A stretch of 52,422 nt of DNA from Nitrospirota bacterium (GTDB taxonomy: Bacteria; Nitrospirota; Thermodesulfovibrionia; Thermodesulfovibrionales; UBA1546), in assembly GCA_016208915.1 (NCBI GenBank), contig JACQXE010000026.1, positions 1 to 52,422 of the forward strand, read 5' to 3'. A model generated the notes under the pieces. It had not been told where the DNA came from. It saw only the letters and a list, made by a program, of their open reading frames with translations, and did no database searches. The first letter of the stretch is position 1. Each line of letters starts with the position of its first letter. Shown one piece after another: positions 22,750 through 30,782 of this stretch. Made by a program: the position numbers and the translations under genes.

Positions 22750-24030
22750 ATGAAAACATCACCAAAAATTAAAAGTGAGACGGCTATTTTTAAGGAAAAA
22801 GTTTATGCTCTTGCGGATGAGGTTCTTAATATTCTGAAAGAACTCCATCATGAACATAAGCAGCAGATAGACAGTAAGCTTATAGCAGAGAAGATGTTTG
22901 ATAAGGAGTTTGTTAAGAAGGTGCTGGCTGATCATGGGCCAGAAGTCAGTAACAGGGAAAAGTTTGACCCCCTAAGGGATACAGTTGCTACGGTTCTGAA
23001 TAAATTTTCAGAACTTGTTCCTCCTTCCATGATGAATGATCTTAGTGAATTGAAGGGGGAGCACCTCAGTAAGACTATCCCCGAAGATTCTACGGAATGG
23101 TTAGATTCTGCAATTAAGATAATAAAAACATATTTCAACTCAGTTACGAATCGAATTAATGAACTTGAGGACTTATTACAGAAGACAGCATATTTTCTAT
23201 CAAAGACCGAAGAATATCTGGCAAGTGAATTATCTTCCGCTCATGAAGATTTTAAAGAAAACAGGGACTTTGAAAACAGTATATTTACTAATATAAGTGA
23301 GATGAAACAGACTGTTGACATTTCAGATGATGTTAACAGCATTAAGAGGGTTGTTTTTAACAAGATAGAGAATATCAATAAAAATATAGAAAAAAAGAAA
23401 GAGCTGGATATATTGAGATTGAAAGAGAATGAAAAGTCGCTTGAAGAGCTGAGCAGGAAAATGAGCGAGCTTAAGAGTGAAGCGGAAGCTATGAAAAACA
23501 GGACTCAGGATGCAGAGCTTGAATCTCTTCATGATAATCTTACCGGGCTTTATAACCGGAAGGCTTACAATCAAAAAGTTACAGAAACATTGGCTAATCT
23601 GGAACGGTATAATGTCTCTTCTTCCCTACTGGTATGCGATATAGACTTTTTTAAAAAAATAAATGACACCTTTGGACATCACATCGGCGACCTGGTTCTA
23701 ACTAAAATTGCCCAGTTATTTAAAGATAAAGTGAGGAAAAATGACTTTATAGCAAGGTATGGAGGAGAAGAATTTATCATTATCCTTCCGCATACGCCAG
23801 TAGAGGGCGCAAGGGAAGCCGGTGAAAAAATCCGGTCTTTTATTGAAAAAACAAAATTTTCATTCAAAGGGAAAGAAGTCCCTGTCACGATAAGCATAGG
23901 CATAAGTATTTTTAAAAAGGAAGATGATGCCACAACAGCATTCGAACGAGCTGATAAGGCTCTATATCTTGCAAAAAGGTCCGGCAGAAATATGATAAAA
24001 ACAGAGGCTGATATTGAAAAAGATAAGTAA
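22750..24030 (+). CDS. GGDEF diguanylate cyclase with long helical N-terminus
   Basis: A 426-residue cytoplasmic protein. The first 250 residues are mostly alpha-helical and strongly charged with coiled-coil stretches (for example SLEELSRKMSELKSEAEAMK), and match no PAS or GAF that I recognise. A GGDEF domain follows (about 258-420) with the variant GGEEF at 338-342 and an RKND I-site, so cyclase activity and product inhibition are expected. AGGAG lies at good spacing before the ATG. It is distinct from the two PAS-GGDEF enzymes in this window. The N-terminal helical part may bind a partner. Confidence 0.9.
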   Translation: MKTSPKIKSETAIFKEKVYALADEVLNILKELHHEHKQQIDSKLIAEKMFDKEFVKKVLADHGPEVSNREKFDPLRDTVATVLNKFSELVPPSMMNDLSELKGEHLSKTIPEDSTEWLDSAIKIIKTYFNSVTNRINELEDLLQKTAYFLSKTEEYLASELSSAHEDFKENRDFENSIFTNISEMKQTVDISDDVNSIKRVVFNKIENINKNIEKKKELDILRLKENEKSLEELSRKMSELKSEAEAMKNRTQDAELESLHDNLTGLYNRKAYNQKVTETLANLERYNVSSSLLVCDIDFFKKINDTFGHHIGDLVLTKIAQLFKDKVRKNDFIARYGGEEFIIILPHTPVEGAREAGEKIRSFIEKTKFSFKGKEVPVTISIGISIFKKEDDATTAFERADKALYLAKRSGRNMIKTEADIEKDK

Positions 24031-24085
24031 GCTGGGTTGAGTGAGCAAGACATATTGAGCATTGCAGTCCGAAACCTTCATAAAA

Positions 24086-24113
24086 AAAGCAGAGCCGATG
24101 CTAACTCTGCTTT
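24086..24113. terminator. Bidirectional terminator
   Basis: AAAGCAGAG (24086-24094) and CTCTGCTTT (24105-24113) form a 9-pair stem. On the minus strand it is followed by a run of seven T and closes the PEP-CTERM gene; on the plus strand it follows the GGDEF gene with a weaker T-run. Confidence 0.8.
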
Positions 24114-24148
24114 AAGTATTAAATTAAATATACAGCCCAAAAAACAGT

Positions 24149-24766
24149 TTATTTTTTTTTGAATTTTCTTCTCGATAAAAAAAGCCCAGCAATACCGCTA
24201 CCAAGAAGCATCATCGTTGATGGTTCAGGAACAGGCGCAACATCACCGTTACGCACAGCCAAGGCACGATACTCATTGACCATGAGTGGAGCATCCCATC
24301 AGCCACAGTCTAAAGAATAGCGCCAGGCAGAAGATGCATCGGCCATCAGGCCTGTCCAGTACCACTCCCAGGTCGAATCGTTGGCTGTGAAATTAAAAAA
24401 CGGAGTGGTTTCTTCATAACCTGAATGTGTCCATCCATCACTCAGCACCATCAGGAGAGATCCAATTTCATTGGAGGATATGGCGACGAGGGGTCTTGTA
24501 TTGTCAGGATCAAAAGTAGGTAACCGCCAATCATCATAGCCACCAACAACCAGATTCCCAGCCCAGGTATTGGCCTGGTCCCAAGACATCTTGCCATCAG
24601 CATCATAGCCCGATGTGATGGCATAATTGAGATCCTGAAGCCATGTAACATTCAGATCAGTATCAAATACGAGTCCACCCCCCCGGTCTATCATCGTAGC
24701 TTGGACAGAGACTGCAATACCACACCCAATGATAATTGGAATCAAGAATGCAATCATTTTCTTCAT
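24149..24766 (-). CDS. Lcl/DUF1566-type PEP-CTERM protein interrupted by an in-frame TGA
   Basis: The frame encodes a signal peptide (MKKMIAFLIPIIIGCGIAVS), an Lcl C-terminal/DUF1566-like domain (DADGKMSWDQANTWAGNL, YDDWRLPTFDPDNTRP, EWYWTGLMADASSAWRYSLD), then a TGA at 24301-24299. The same frame continues without other stops for 49 residues through VNEYRALAVRNGDVAP to a perfect PEP-CTERM anchor (VPEPSTMMLLGSGIAGLFLS then RRKFKKK) and a TAA at 24149. Without the part after TGA the exosortase sorting signal is lost. The change may be a nonsense mutation, a sequence error, or recoding: a small hairpin follows the TGA. Start ATG 24766 has AGGAGGTG eight bases upstream, so the GTG at 24775 is rejected. 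No exosortase gene is in this window. Confidence 0.75.
24271..24287 (-). other. SECIS-like hairpin 11 bases after the in-frame TGA
   Basis: Read on the minus strand, ACTCAT and ATGAGT form a 6-pair stem closed by loop GGTCA, and the stem starts 11 bases after the TGA. The bacterial SECIS of E. coli fdhF also has its mini-helix about 11 bases after UGA and a loop with GGUC. The resemblance is real, but short stems like this arise by chance, and no selenocysteine genes are visible here. Confidence 0.3.
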
Positions 24767-24775
24767 AGTGTTCAC

Positions 24776-25307
24776 CTCCTTTCTTTAGTCAGATTTAACT
24801 CAGAATAAAGCTCCTCCTTACTCCTTCAGCAGTTAGCTTAAGGAGATTTCAGGATAAAACAATCTCCATATCAGCAACAAACCTAATAAAACAGTCACAG
24901 ATATGTTGGCAGTTTTATATCCAAAAGAAAATATTCCGCGTTATATTATAAATAAGTGTATGAATTTCTTAAGTTACTGGAGAGTAACGAGTTAGATAAT
25001 CAGCTTTTCCCATCCTTAATAAGGATGATTGCAAAAACAAGACCAGAATGTAACTTATTGAATTAACAAGAAAAGTAAATTCAGTAATTATAATTAATGT
25101 AAAATTTGTCGACATTCAGGGATGCTCATGGAAAAGTACGGACTCAGAAAATATAAAAAAATTAGCAGGTTAGCAAAGGAAAAATTGGGATGATAGATGT
25201 TTTACATTTTCCTGAAAGTCTTACATTAAAATTTGACCCGTTTGCCTTAAACGCACTGTATATCTTAAAATTTCCCGGACAAGAAAACATTAACAGGTTG
25301 ACCGGTT
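24776..25307. other. AT-rich non-coding stretch
   Basis: About 530 bases between the divergent PEP-CTERM gene and mtgA. It must hold both promoters. I find no RNA gene, repeat copy or convincing small gene. A 21-codon frame at about 25129-25194 lacks support. Confidence 0.5.
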
Positions 25308-26036
25308 ATGGCGCGAAAAAAGTTATTTAAAAGTTTTCCGAAGGGGCTTTTCTTAGTTCTCATTTTTGCAATGGTTATGTGCACCGGCTTTTATTTTGTT
25401 TACCCCAATGTTCCGAAATTAAAAAAAGAAAATCCAGCCAGGACATCATTCATGGAGTTTCGTGAGAAAGAGTGGCAGGAGCAGGGCAAGAAAATAAAGA
25501 TGAGGCAGAACTGGGTCCCGCTCTCCCGTATCTCCCCGTATCTGATAAAAGCTGTGCTCATTGCTGAGGACGATAAATTCTACCAGCATGAGGGCTTTGA
25601 TTTTGAGGCCATCCAAAAGGCCTTTGAGAAAGACCTCAAGCAGAAAAAGTTCAAATTCGGTGGAAGCACCATAAGTCAGCAGCTTGCGAAAAACCTCTAT
25701 CTGTCACCGTCTAAAAATCCCTTGCGGAAATTGAAAGAAGCGATACTCACTTGGCGGATTGAGAAGACACTTTCAAAAAAGAGAATACTTGAACTATATT
25801 TGAATGTTGCCGAGTGGGGTGAAGGAATATTCGGAATAGACGCGGCTTCTTTTCACTATTACGGGAAGCCCGCATCTGAGCTGGGGCCTGAAGAAGCCGC
25901 AAGGCTTGCCTCGGTGCTTCCAAATCCAAGAAAGTACAACCCCGTCGGCACATCAAGATATGTTGAGAAACGCTCACGGTTGATCTACGACATAATGGTG
26001 CGAAGGGGCATTGTGACGGATGAGGAATACAATTAA
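25308..26036 (+). CDS. mtgA: Monofunctional peptidoglycan glycosyltransferase
   Basis: A 242-residue GT51 transglycosylase that polymerises lipid II glycan strands in the periplasm. One N-terminal membrane helix (about 13-32) precedes the GT51 domain, with catalytic Glu in IAEDDKFYQHEGFD (E87), the GGSTISQQLAKNLYL block, KKRILELYLNVAEWGEGIFG and GPEEAARLASVLPNPRKYNP. There is no transpeptidase domain, and the length is normal for MtgA. The ATG has only a weak ribosome site. It stands alone, with pseudogene and repeat-rich surroundings. Confidence 0.95.
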   Translation: MARKKLFKSFPKGLFLVLIFAMVMCTGFYFVYPNVPKLKKENPARTSFMEFREKEWQEQGKKIKMRQNWVPLSRISPYLIKAVLIAEDDKFYQHEGFDFEAIQKAFEKDLKQKKFKFGGSTISQQLAKNLYLSPSKNPLRKLKEAILTWRIEKTLSKKRILELYLNVAEWGEGIFGIDAASFHYYGKPASELGPEEAARLASVLPNPRKYNPVGTSRYVEKRSRLIYDIMVRRGIVTDEEYN

Positions 26037-26139
26037 GAATTAGCATTGCCTTATATAGTTAACCTAAGCCCTTACATCTTTGCTGCAGAAAGATGGTGAA
26101 AAGTCCGGCATGAAGTTTTCTCCATACACAAGCTCCTTC

Positions 26140-27043
26140 TTAATGTGAATGAGGAGGAAAATCATCATGGCTGTGATCACTAATAAGATGATGCTGTTCG
26201 CCTGATGCATGTAATGCATCTATGTGAATTGTAACATTCGACAAATACCGCAGGTGGTGCAAAAGCTGGTGTCGCACTTCCATTGCTACGTCATGACTCT
26301 TTTCAACGGTGAGAGCGGGAGTTACCGCTATATTTACTTCAGCGTGAAGCCTGTGGCCTATCCATCTCACGCGCACTTCAGTAACGTCCTGAACTCCTGG
26401 GGCATGGTTAATGGCATGTCTGATCTCGTCGATAATTTCCGGATCAATACCATCAAGCATTCGGGTGAGGACGGCCTTCCCGGAATCCCATACAATGCGG
26501 AGGATGGCCGCGCTGATCAAAAAACCTGCAACGGGGTCTGCAAGTGGATATCCAAGCCAGACCCCAACTGCTCCGAAAAGCACCGCAAGGCTGGTCAAGC
26601 CGTCAACGCGCGCGTGATGACCGTCTGCAATAAGGGCGACGCTGCCGATCTCCTTGCCAACTCTTATGCGGAACAAGGCGACGGCTTCGTTGCCTAAAAA
26701 GCCCACAATCGATGCAGCAGCTACCGCCGTACCCGTATGTAAACCGCTTTGAGGGTTTTCTCCTTGCGAGCGTAAAAGCAAACCACAGAGGTATTGCTGT
26801 CGCTGCATCGCCTATGTTATGAATTGTGTCCGCAAGGAGAGCGACACTGCCTGTGAGCAGAACAATAATAACCTGAAACAGGGCGGTGGCGGAGAGTCCA
26901 GCGAACGACCATTTGACAGCCCATATTCCCCGCTGAGTAGTAAAGATGGATGGGTCAACGACGCCATGCACATGACCGTGTGAATTGTGTGCGTGGTCAT
27001 GTTCCTGATCGTGATCATTTTTGTGGGCGTGTCTCTTATTCAT
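26140..27043 (-). pseudogene. CDF zinc/cation efflux transporter, internally deleted and frameshifted
   Basis: The first part (27043 down to about 26745) encodes a His-rich N-terminus (HAHKNDHDQEHDHAHNSHGH) and a CDF transporter with the metal site LLADTIHNIGDA in helix 2, ending KRFTYGYG. The second part, in another frame, resumes at VAAASIVGFLGNEAVALFRI with the helix-5 metal site LIADGHHARVDG and a cytoplasmic domain ending in a His-rich tail. Intact relatives have about 30-35 residues, including most of helix 4, between these points. A deletion therefore removed them and shifted the frame. Both remaining pieces are otherwise well preserved, which suggests a recent event. Confidence 0.82.
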
Positions 27044-27655
27044 TTACTTCCCTCCTCCGGATCCAGTGTAATCAGTACCGCATTGCAATTTCATAAAAAG
27101 AAGCGGCATCGCTAATATGATAAGAAGAATACCCTGTCCCATTATGAGAGAACTGACCCCAGCAATGGTTATAAGATAAAACGAGGTGATAAGCGTGCCG
27201 ATAATGCTCCCGAAAGTGGAAAGCGCATAGAGCGTCCCGATTGTTTTCCCCGACGTGTGGAGGCTGCATATCATGAGCTTGGCCGTATAGGGACTTACGA
27301 TACCGAGAAAGACAGAGGGGACCAGAAAAAGAATCGCAGAAGCAAGCAAAGGGCTTGACCTTACTCCCAGGTCCTTCATGAATATCCAGTCCGACACCGG
27401 GCCGCTGTATAAAGGAAATGTCAGAAGAAGGACACCCGGCGCAATGATTATAAGACCGAGTTTTTTTGATGACGGTCTTATGTCAGCAATCCTTCCCCCA
27501 AGATAATATCCGGCAGACAGCCCTGTCAGAAAAACACTTATCAGGCTTCCCCACACAAAAACGGAATTGCCGAAATTCGGAGCCAGCACCCTGCTGCCAA
27601 GTATCTCAAAGGACATAACCACTGCGCCGCAGACAAAAACAATAAAATATATCAT
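27044..27655 (-). CDS. Membrane domain of the fused MFS/spermidine-synthase type, as separate gene
   Basis: A 203-residue membrane protein of about six helices that matches the N-terminal membrane half of large 'fused MFS/spermidine synthase' proteins: FVCGAVVMSFEILGSRVLAP, FVWGSLISVFLTGLSAGYYL and GIVSPYTAKLMI...GTLYALSTFGSIIGTL. In most genomes this part is fused to a spermidine-synthase-like domain; here that domain is the next gene upstream. Its substrate is unknown. It starts 14 bases after the stop of 27669-28589 and directly abuts the broken CDF gene. Confidence 0.82.
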   Translation of the reverse strand: MIYFIVFVCGAVVMSFEILGSRVLAPNFGNSVFVWGSLISVFLTGLSAGYYLGGRIADIRPSSKKLGLIIIAPGVLLLTFPLYSGPVSDWIFMKDLGVRSSPLLASAILFLVPSVFLGIVSPYTAKLMICSLHTSGKTIGTLYALSTFGSIIGTLITSFYLITIAGVSSLIMGQGILLIILAMPLLFMKLQCGTDYTGSGGGK

Positions 27656-27668
27656 CGGGCTTGCCTCC

Positions 27669-28589
27669 TCATTTTGCCTCTGAGTCCTGGTATTTGTAGA
27701 GATTCACCGGGGCAAAATCATCGGTGAGAATATTTGCGCCGGACCATTCGTATGCCATCGAATATTCAAATCTTGACGCTGTTTCGGGAAGATCAAAGTC
27801 GAATTGCCTGAGAGACTGAAGCTTTTTTGCCGCTGCCTCAATTCCGTCTTTGTCCTTCAGGTCAAAGTTTTTCGTGACAACGAAGATGAAGTTGCCCGAT
27901 TTCTTCCCTTTGAATATATAGAGGTAAGGGAATATCTTCTTGTACGTCATGATCATGGAATCGAAGAATTTATTCCTGTAGGGAGACAGGATGTTTGAGA
28001 CAACAACGCCGTTGTCCTTTAATCTGCTTTTCACCTCCCGGAGGAATTCAACTGTTGTGAGATGAAAAGGGATGTAGTCGCCCTGGTAAGCGTCAAGAAA
28101 GATAATGTCATATTTCTTTTTGGAGCGCTTGACGAACTGCCTTGCGTCTCCGGCATGGATCTTCAGGTTTTTATTCTCTTTAAAATAAAAATATTCCTTT
28201 GCGACCTGAATAATATCAGTGTCAATTTCAACCACGTCTATGTTTGCCTCATGATAGTAGCTATTCAGATATCGCGGCATGGCCCCGATTCCAAGACCGG
28301 CAAAGAGCACATCTCTGGGGTCATCAGGCAAAAAGGCGAGAGAGACAAAAGCTGTTCGAGTATATTCAAAGAGCATCTTAGCGGGAGCGTCCAGAGATAT
28401 TCCACCCTGTATCAGGTCTTTTTTGTTGCTCCGGAGATATCTTTCATGTTTGGCCGCGTCTTCCGTGACAGCAATGTACTGATAGAGAGAATTCTTCTCC
28501 GTCAGCAGTTTCTCTGAAGGCCCAAGGGCAAATCCGCTCAAAGGGAAAAGCAGAGAGCAAAGAACGGTCAAATAAATTTTATTAAACAT
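27669..28589 (-). CDS. Exported spermidine-synthase-like protein
   Basis: About 306 residues with a signal peptide (MFNKIYLTVLCSLLFPLSGFA) followed by a spermidine-synthase/SAM-methyltransferase fold: LFAGLGIGAMPRYL (nucleotide-type loop), IDVVEIDTDIIQVAKEYF, HAGDARQFV and FLDAYQGDYIPFHLTTVEFL. The last block has the form seen in membrane-fused spermidine-synthase homologues. A mature location outside the cytoplasm would be odd for an enzyme using decarboxylated SAM, so the signal may be a membrane anchor or the enzyme may do another reaction. The open frame reaches TTG 28610; ATG 28589 with GGAG eight bases before it is preferred. Confidence 0.85.
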   Translation of the reverse strand: MFNKIYLTVLCSLLFPLSGFALGPSEKLLTEKNSLYQYIAVTEDAAKHERYLRSNKKDLIQGGISLDAPAKMLFEYTRTAFVSLAFLPDDPRDVLFAGLGIGAMPRYLNSYYHEANIDVVEIDTDIIQVAKEYFYFKENKNLKIHAGDARQFVKRSKKKYDIIFLDAYQGDYIPFHLTTVEFLREVKSRLKDNGVVVSNILSPYRNKFFDSMIMTYKKIFPYLYIFKGKKSGNFIFVVTKNFDLKDKDGIEAAAKKLQSLRQFDFDLPETASRFEYSMAYEWSGANILTDDFAPVNLYKYQDSEAK

Positions 28590-28606
28590 ATAATGGACTC
28601 CACGAT

Positions 28607-28810
28607 TCAATGTGTTATTCTCAAAAAAATTGAAAGAGGATTAACCGACCGGAGGAGACGCGCCTGAAAAGACCGCAGTGAAATTGCTTTCAGGCATAAG
28701 TTCAAAAAGGAAATTATCAGAAAGAGAACGGCAATTGTAAGTCTATAGAAATAGTATAAAGCCATGTTGTAGTTTATACTTTTCATCATTTTCGCCGCCA
28801 TATCCGTCAT
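28607..28810 (-). CDS. Possible small single-helix membrane protein
   Basis: A 67-residue frame whose ATG overlaps the stop of the SpdH-like gene as ATGA. It encodes one hydrophobic helix (LTIAVLFLIISFLNLCLKAI) after a short N-terminus and a basic tail. It ends close to the start of the spermidine-synthase-like gene. The overlap and helix favour a real gene; the lack of recognisable family and the degenerate tail count against it. Confidence 0.38.
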   Translation of the reverse strand: MTDMAAKMMKSINYNMALYYFYRLTIAVLFLIISFLNLCLKAISLRSFQARLLRSVNPLSIFLRITH

Positions 28811-30678
28811 GAAATTTCCATGACCTGCCTTGCCGCCCTGGTCCCTTCTTCCACTGCCCCGATCCAGTGCTGATGACCGTTCAGTTCCGAATGACCGAAG
28901 GCAATGCGTCCGAAACGTCTCCTGATGACCGGACCCGGAGCAGGCTGTCCGTCCTTGCCAAAATAAAATCCGGGCTGAGGATTTACATAAGCATGACCCC
29001 ACCGGTTCAGGACAATGCCTGCTATGTCCTTTTCAGGGTCAAATCCAGCCTTGCTGAAAAGTTTTACCATCTGTTCTTTTATCTTCTTTTCGTAATCCGC
29101 ATAGCTCGTTGAAAGCATCTCAGTACGTCCTTTTACTCCCTGCTCATGAACAGAGAGTCCCGGATAATAAAACGGCACATAAAAGGTTATGATAGTCGGC
29201 TTGTCAGGATCAAGCGGGGGATTATAGTCGCCGACAATCATAGGCTGTCTTATGTTGCAACTGAACCCAAAGCCGTCGAACCATCTGCATGAAGTCAACC
29301 CGAGTTTATACAGAAACCTCCAGTTCGTGACAGCTACATTAACTACAAGCATCGGAGAGCGATGAAATTGTTTGTACGCCTCTTTATGTTCTTCAGGAAG
29401 TTTTTTCACAATCCTGCGGGTGACCCAACTGCCGTTGGCCATCACTACACTGCGTGCTTTTAAACAATATATCTTTCCGCCTTTCACGTAAGTCACCCAG
29501 ACGAATTCCGATTTATCAGGTTCCGCATTATGTTCAATATTCACTGCCAATGCATCAAGCCGCATACTGATGCTGTTGGAAGGACGATCCAATGCCTCGA
29601 AATTGATCCGTTGGTTCAGGACATCTTCAAAGTATCTGCTTTTGGAGATTGCGTCGGGAATGAGGGCTTTTGTAAAGAAGCGCGCGAATCCGTCATTGCC
29701 GCCTGGGAATGAATGCCAGTCGCTCTTTTCAGACCTTGCCCTTTTAGTAAACCCGGCAGGAAATCCCTGAAAGCCCGGCATTGCGACCTGATACGCCCCG
29801 AAAGCCGAGATGACATCAGAACCCAGTCCTATGCTGCTTGCAAGGACCGGATCAATAAATCTTGTGATTTCAGGACTCAAACCCATCACCTTTTCCAGAT
29901 AGTCTTTATACGTCATGGTATCGAGCCATTGGTTGAGATCGTCTCCTTTATAATTTCTTTTCTTGCTGTTTCTCCATGTGACGAAATCCTTCTTCACGTT
30001 TTCTGAAAAAGGAGTGTCTTCAAAATTCCTGTTCCACATATCAATCGACCATTTTGAGGCGGAAGCATCTTCGAAAAAATAACCGTTATTGGGAAAATCA
30101 TCGTACCAAAGCATGAAGCCGTAATTTGTCCGGTCAAAGTAAAGCTTTTTATCTGCAGGAGTTAACTTCTGATATTCAAATCTGTGAGGTATCCCCAGTT
30201 CGGAATAAATATCGTAGCCGGAGGATTCCGGGTTAGCAGGGACGACAAATGAATTTGCCCCTTGGGGGCCGATCAGTCTTTGACCGTTAACAGTAAACTC
30301 ATTTCGCTTTGATTCACCGCCGAAGACAGAATGGTTTTCGATAATGAGACACTTCTGCCCCCTGCGCATTGATTTCTTGAAATGAAAAGCTGCGCCAAGC
30401 CCGCTCATTCCACCGCCGATTATCACAAGATCGAAGATTTCCCCCGTATCAATAGCGTCATCCGGGATAGTTTCAAAGCGGCCGTCCCGCATTGCGTGGG
30501 CATAACGAACGACACTTTCTGTATTGCCAGGTGAAGCGGCATAATCACCGCCGCCATCCCCGTTCCAGGAATTTGTTTGCGCAAATAAACGGATTGGCGC
30601 AGGCAGATGCAAAAGGGCCGCGCCAGCGCCGATCAAGGTGGCATTGAGAAAATCTCTTCGTGTAATTCCTGTGGTCAT
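28807..30678 (-). CDS. Tat-exported FAD oxidoreductase, spermidine-dehydrogenase-like
   Basis: A 623-residue protein with a twin-arginine signal (TRRDFLNATLIGAGAALL) and an FAD-binding Rossmann motif (LVIIGGGMSGLGAAFHF, about 83-100). Its overall layout and length match the SpdH/spermidine dehydrogenase-like group (GGESKRNEFTVNGQ, FPGGNDGFARFF, GHSELNGHQHWIGAVEEGTR). Expected activity is FAD-dependent oxidation of an amine in the periplasm; the substrate is unproven. Downstream on the same strand lie a possible small membrane gene, a spermidine-synthase-like protein with signal peptide and a related membrane domain, which supports a polyamine-like theme. No clear Shine-Dalgarno is seen before the ATG. 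Confidence 0.85.
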   Translation of the reverse strand: MTTGITRRDFLNATLIGAGAALLHLPAPIRLFAQTNSWNGDGGGDYAASPGNTESVVRYAHAMRDGRFETIPDDAIDTGEIFDLVIIGGGMSGLGAAFHFKKSMRRGQKCLIIENHSVFGGESKRNEFTVNGQRLIGPQGANSFVVPANPESSGYDIYSELGIPHRFEYQKLTPADKKLYFDRTNYGFMLWYDDFPNNGYFFEDASASKWSIDMWNRNFEDTPFSENVKKDFVTWRNSKKRNYKGDDLNQWLDTMTYKDYLEKVMGLSPEITRFIDPVLASSIGLGSDVISAFGAYQVAMPGFQGFPAGFTKRARSEKSDWHSFPGGNDGFARFFTKALIPDAISKSRYFEDVLNQRINFEALDRPSNSISMRLDALAVNIEHNAEPDKSEFVWVTYVKGGKIYCLKARSVVMANGSWVTRRIVKKLPEEHKEAYKQFHRSPMLVVNVAVTNWRFLYKLGLTSCRWFDGFGFSCNIRQPMIVGDYNPPLDPDKPTIITFYVPFYYPGLSVHEQGVKGRTEMLSTSYADYEKKIKEQMVKLFSKAGFDPEKDIAGIVLNRWGHAYVNPQPGFYFGKDGQPAPGPVIRRRFGRIAFGHSELNGHQHWIGAVEEGTRAARQVMEIS

Positions 30679-30782
30679 TTACTTATATATTTTTAAGGTC
30701 CATACCTTATGAATGATTTCTTACATTAAGTATAAGATAATTATCGTTCTCTCTCAATTCATAATTTCCAATTATTCACGCT

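Noticed and set aside
25129-25194. 21-codon frame in the gap before mtgA
   Set aside because: No ribosome site that stands out, no recognisable peptide family, and basic low-complexity content.
26603-26808. Start of a separate second CDF gene at 26808
   Set aside because: The first residues of that frame do not resemble CDF proteins; homology begins only near residue 28, so it is the same broken gene after a frameshift.
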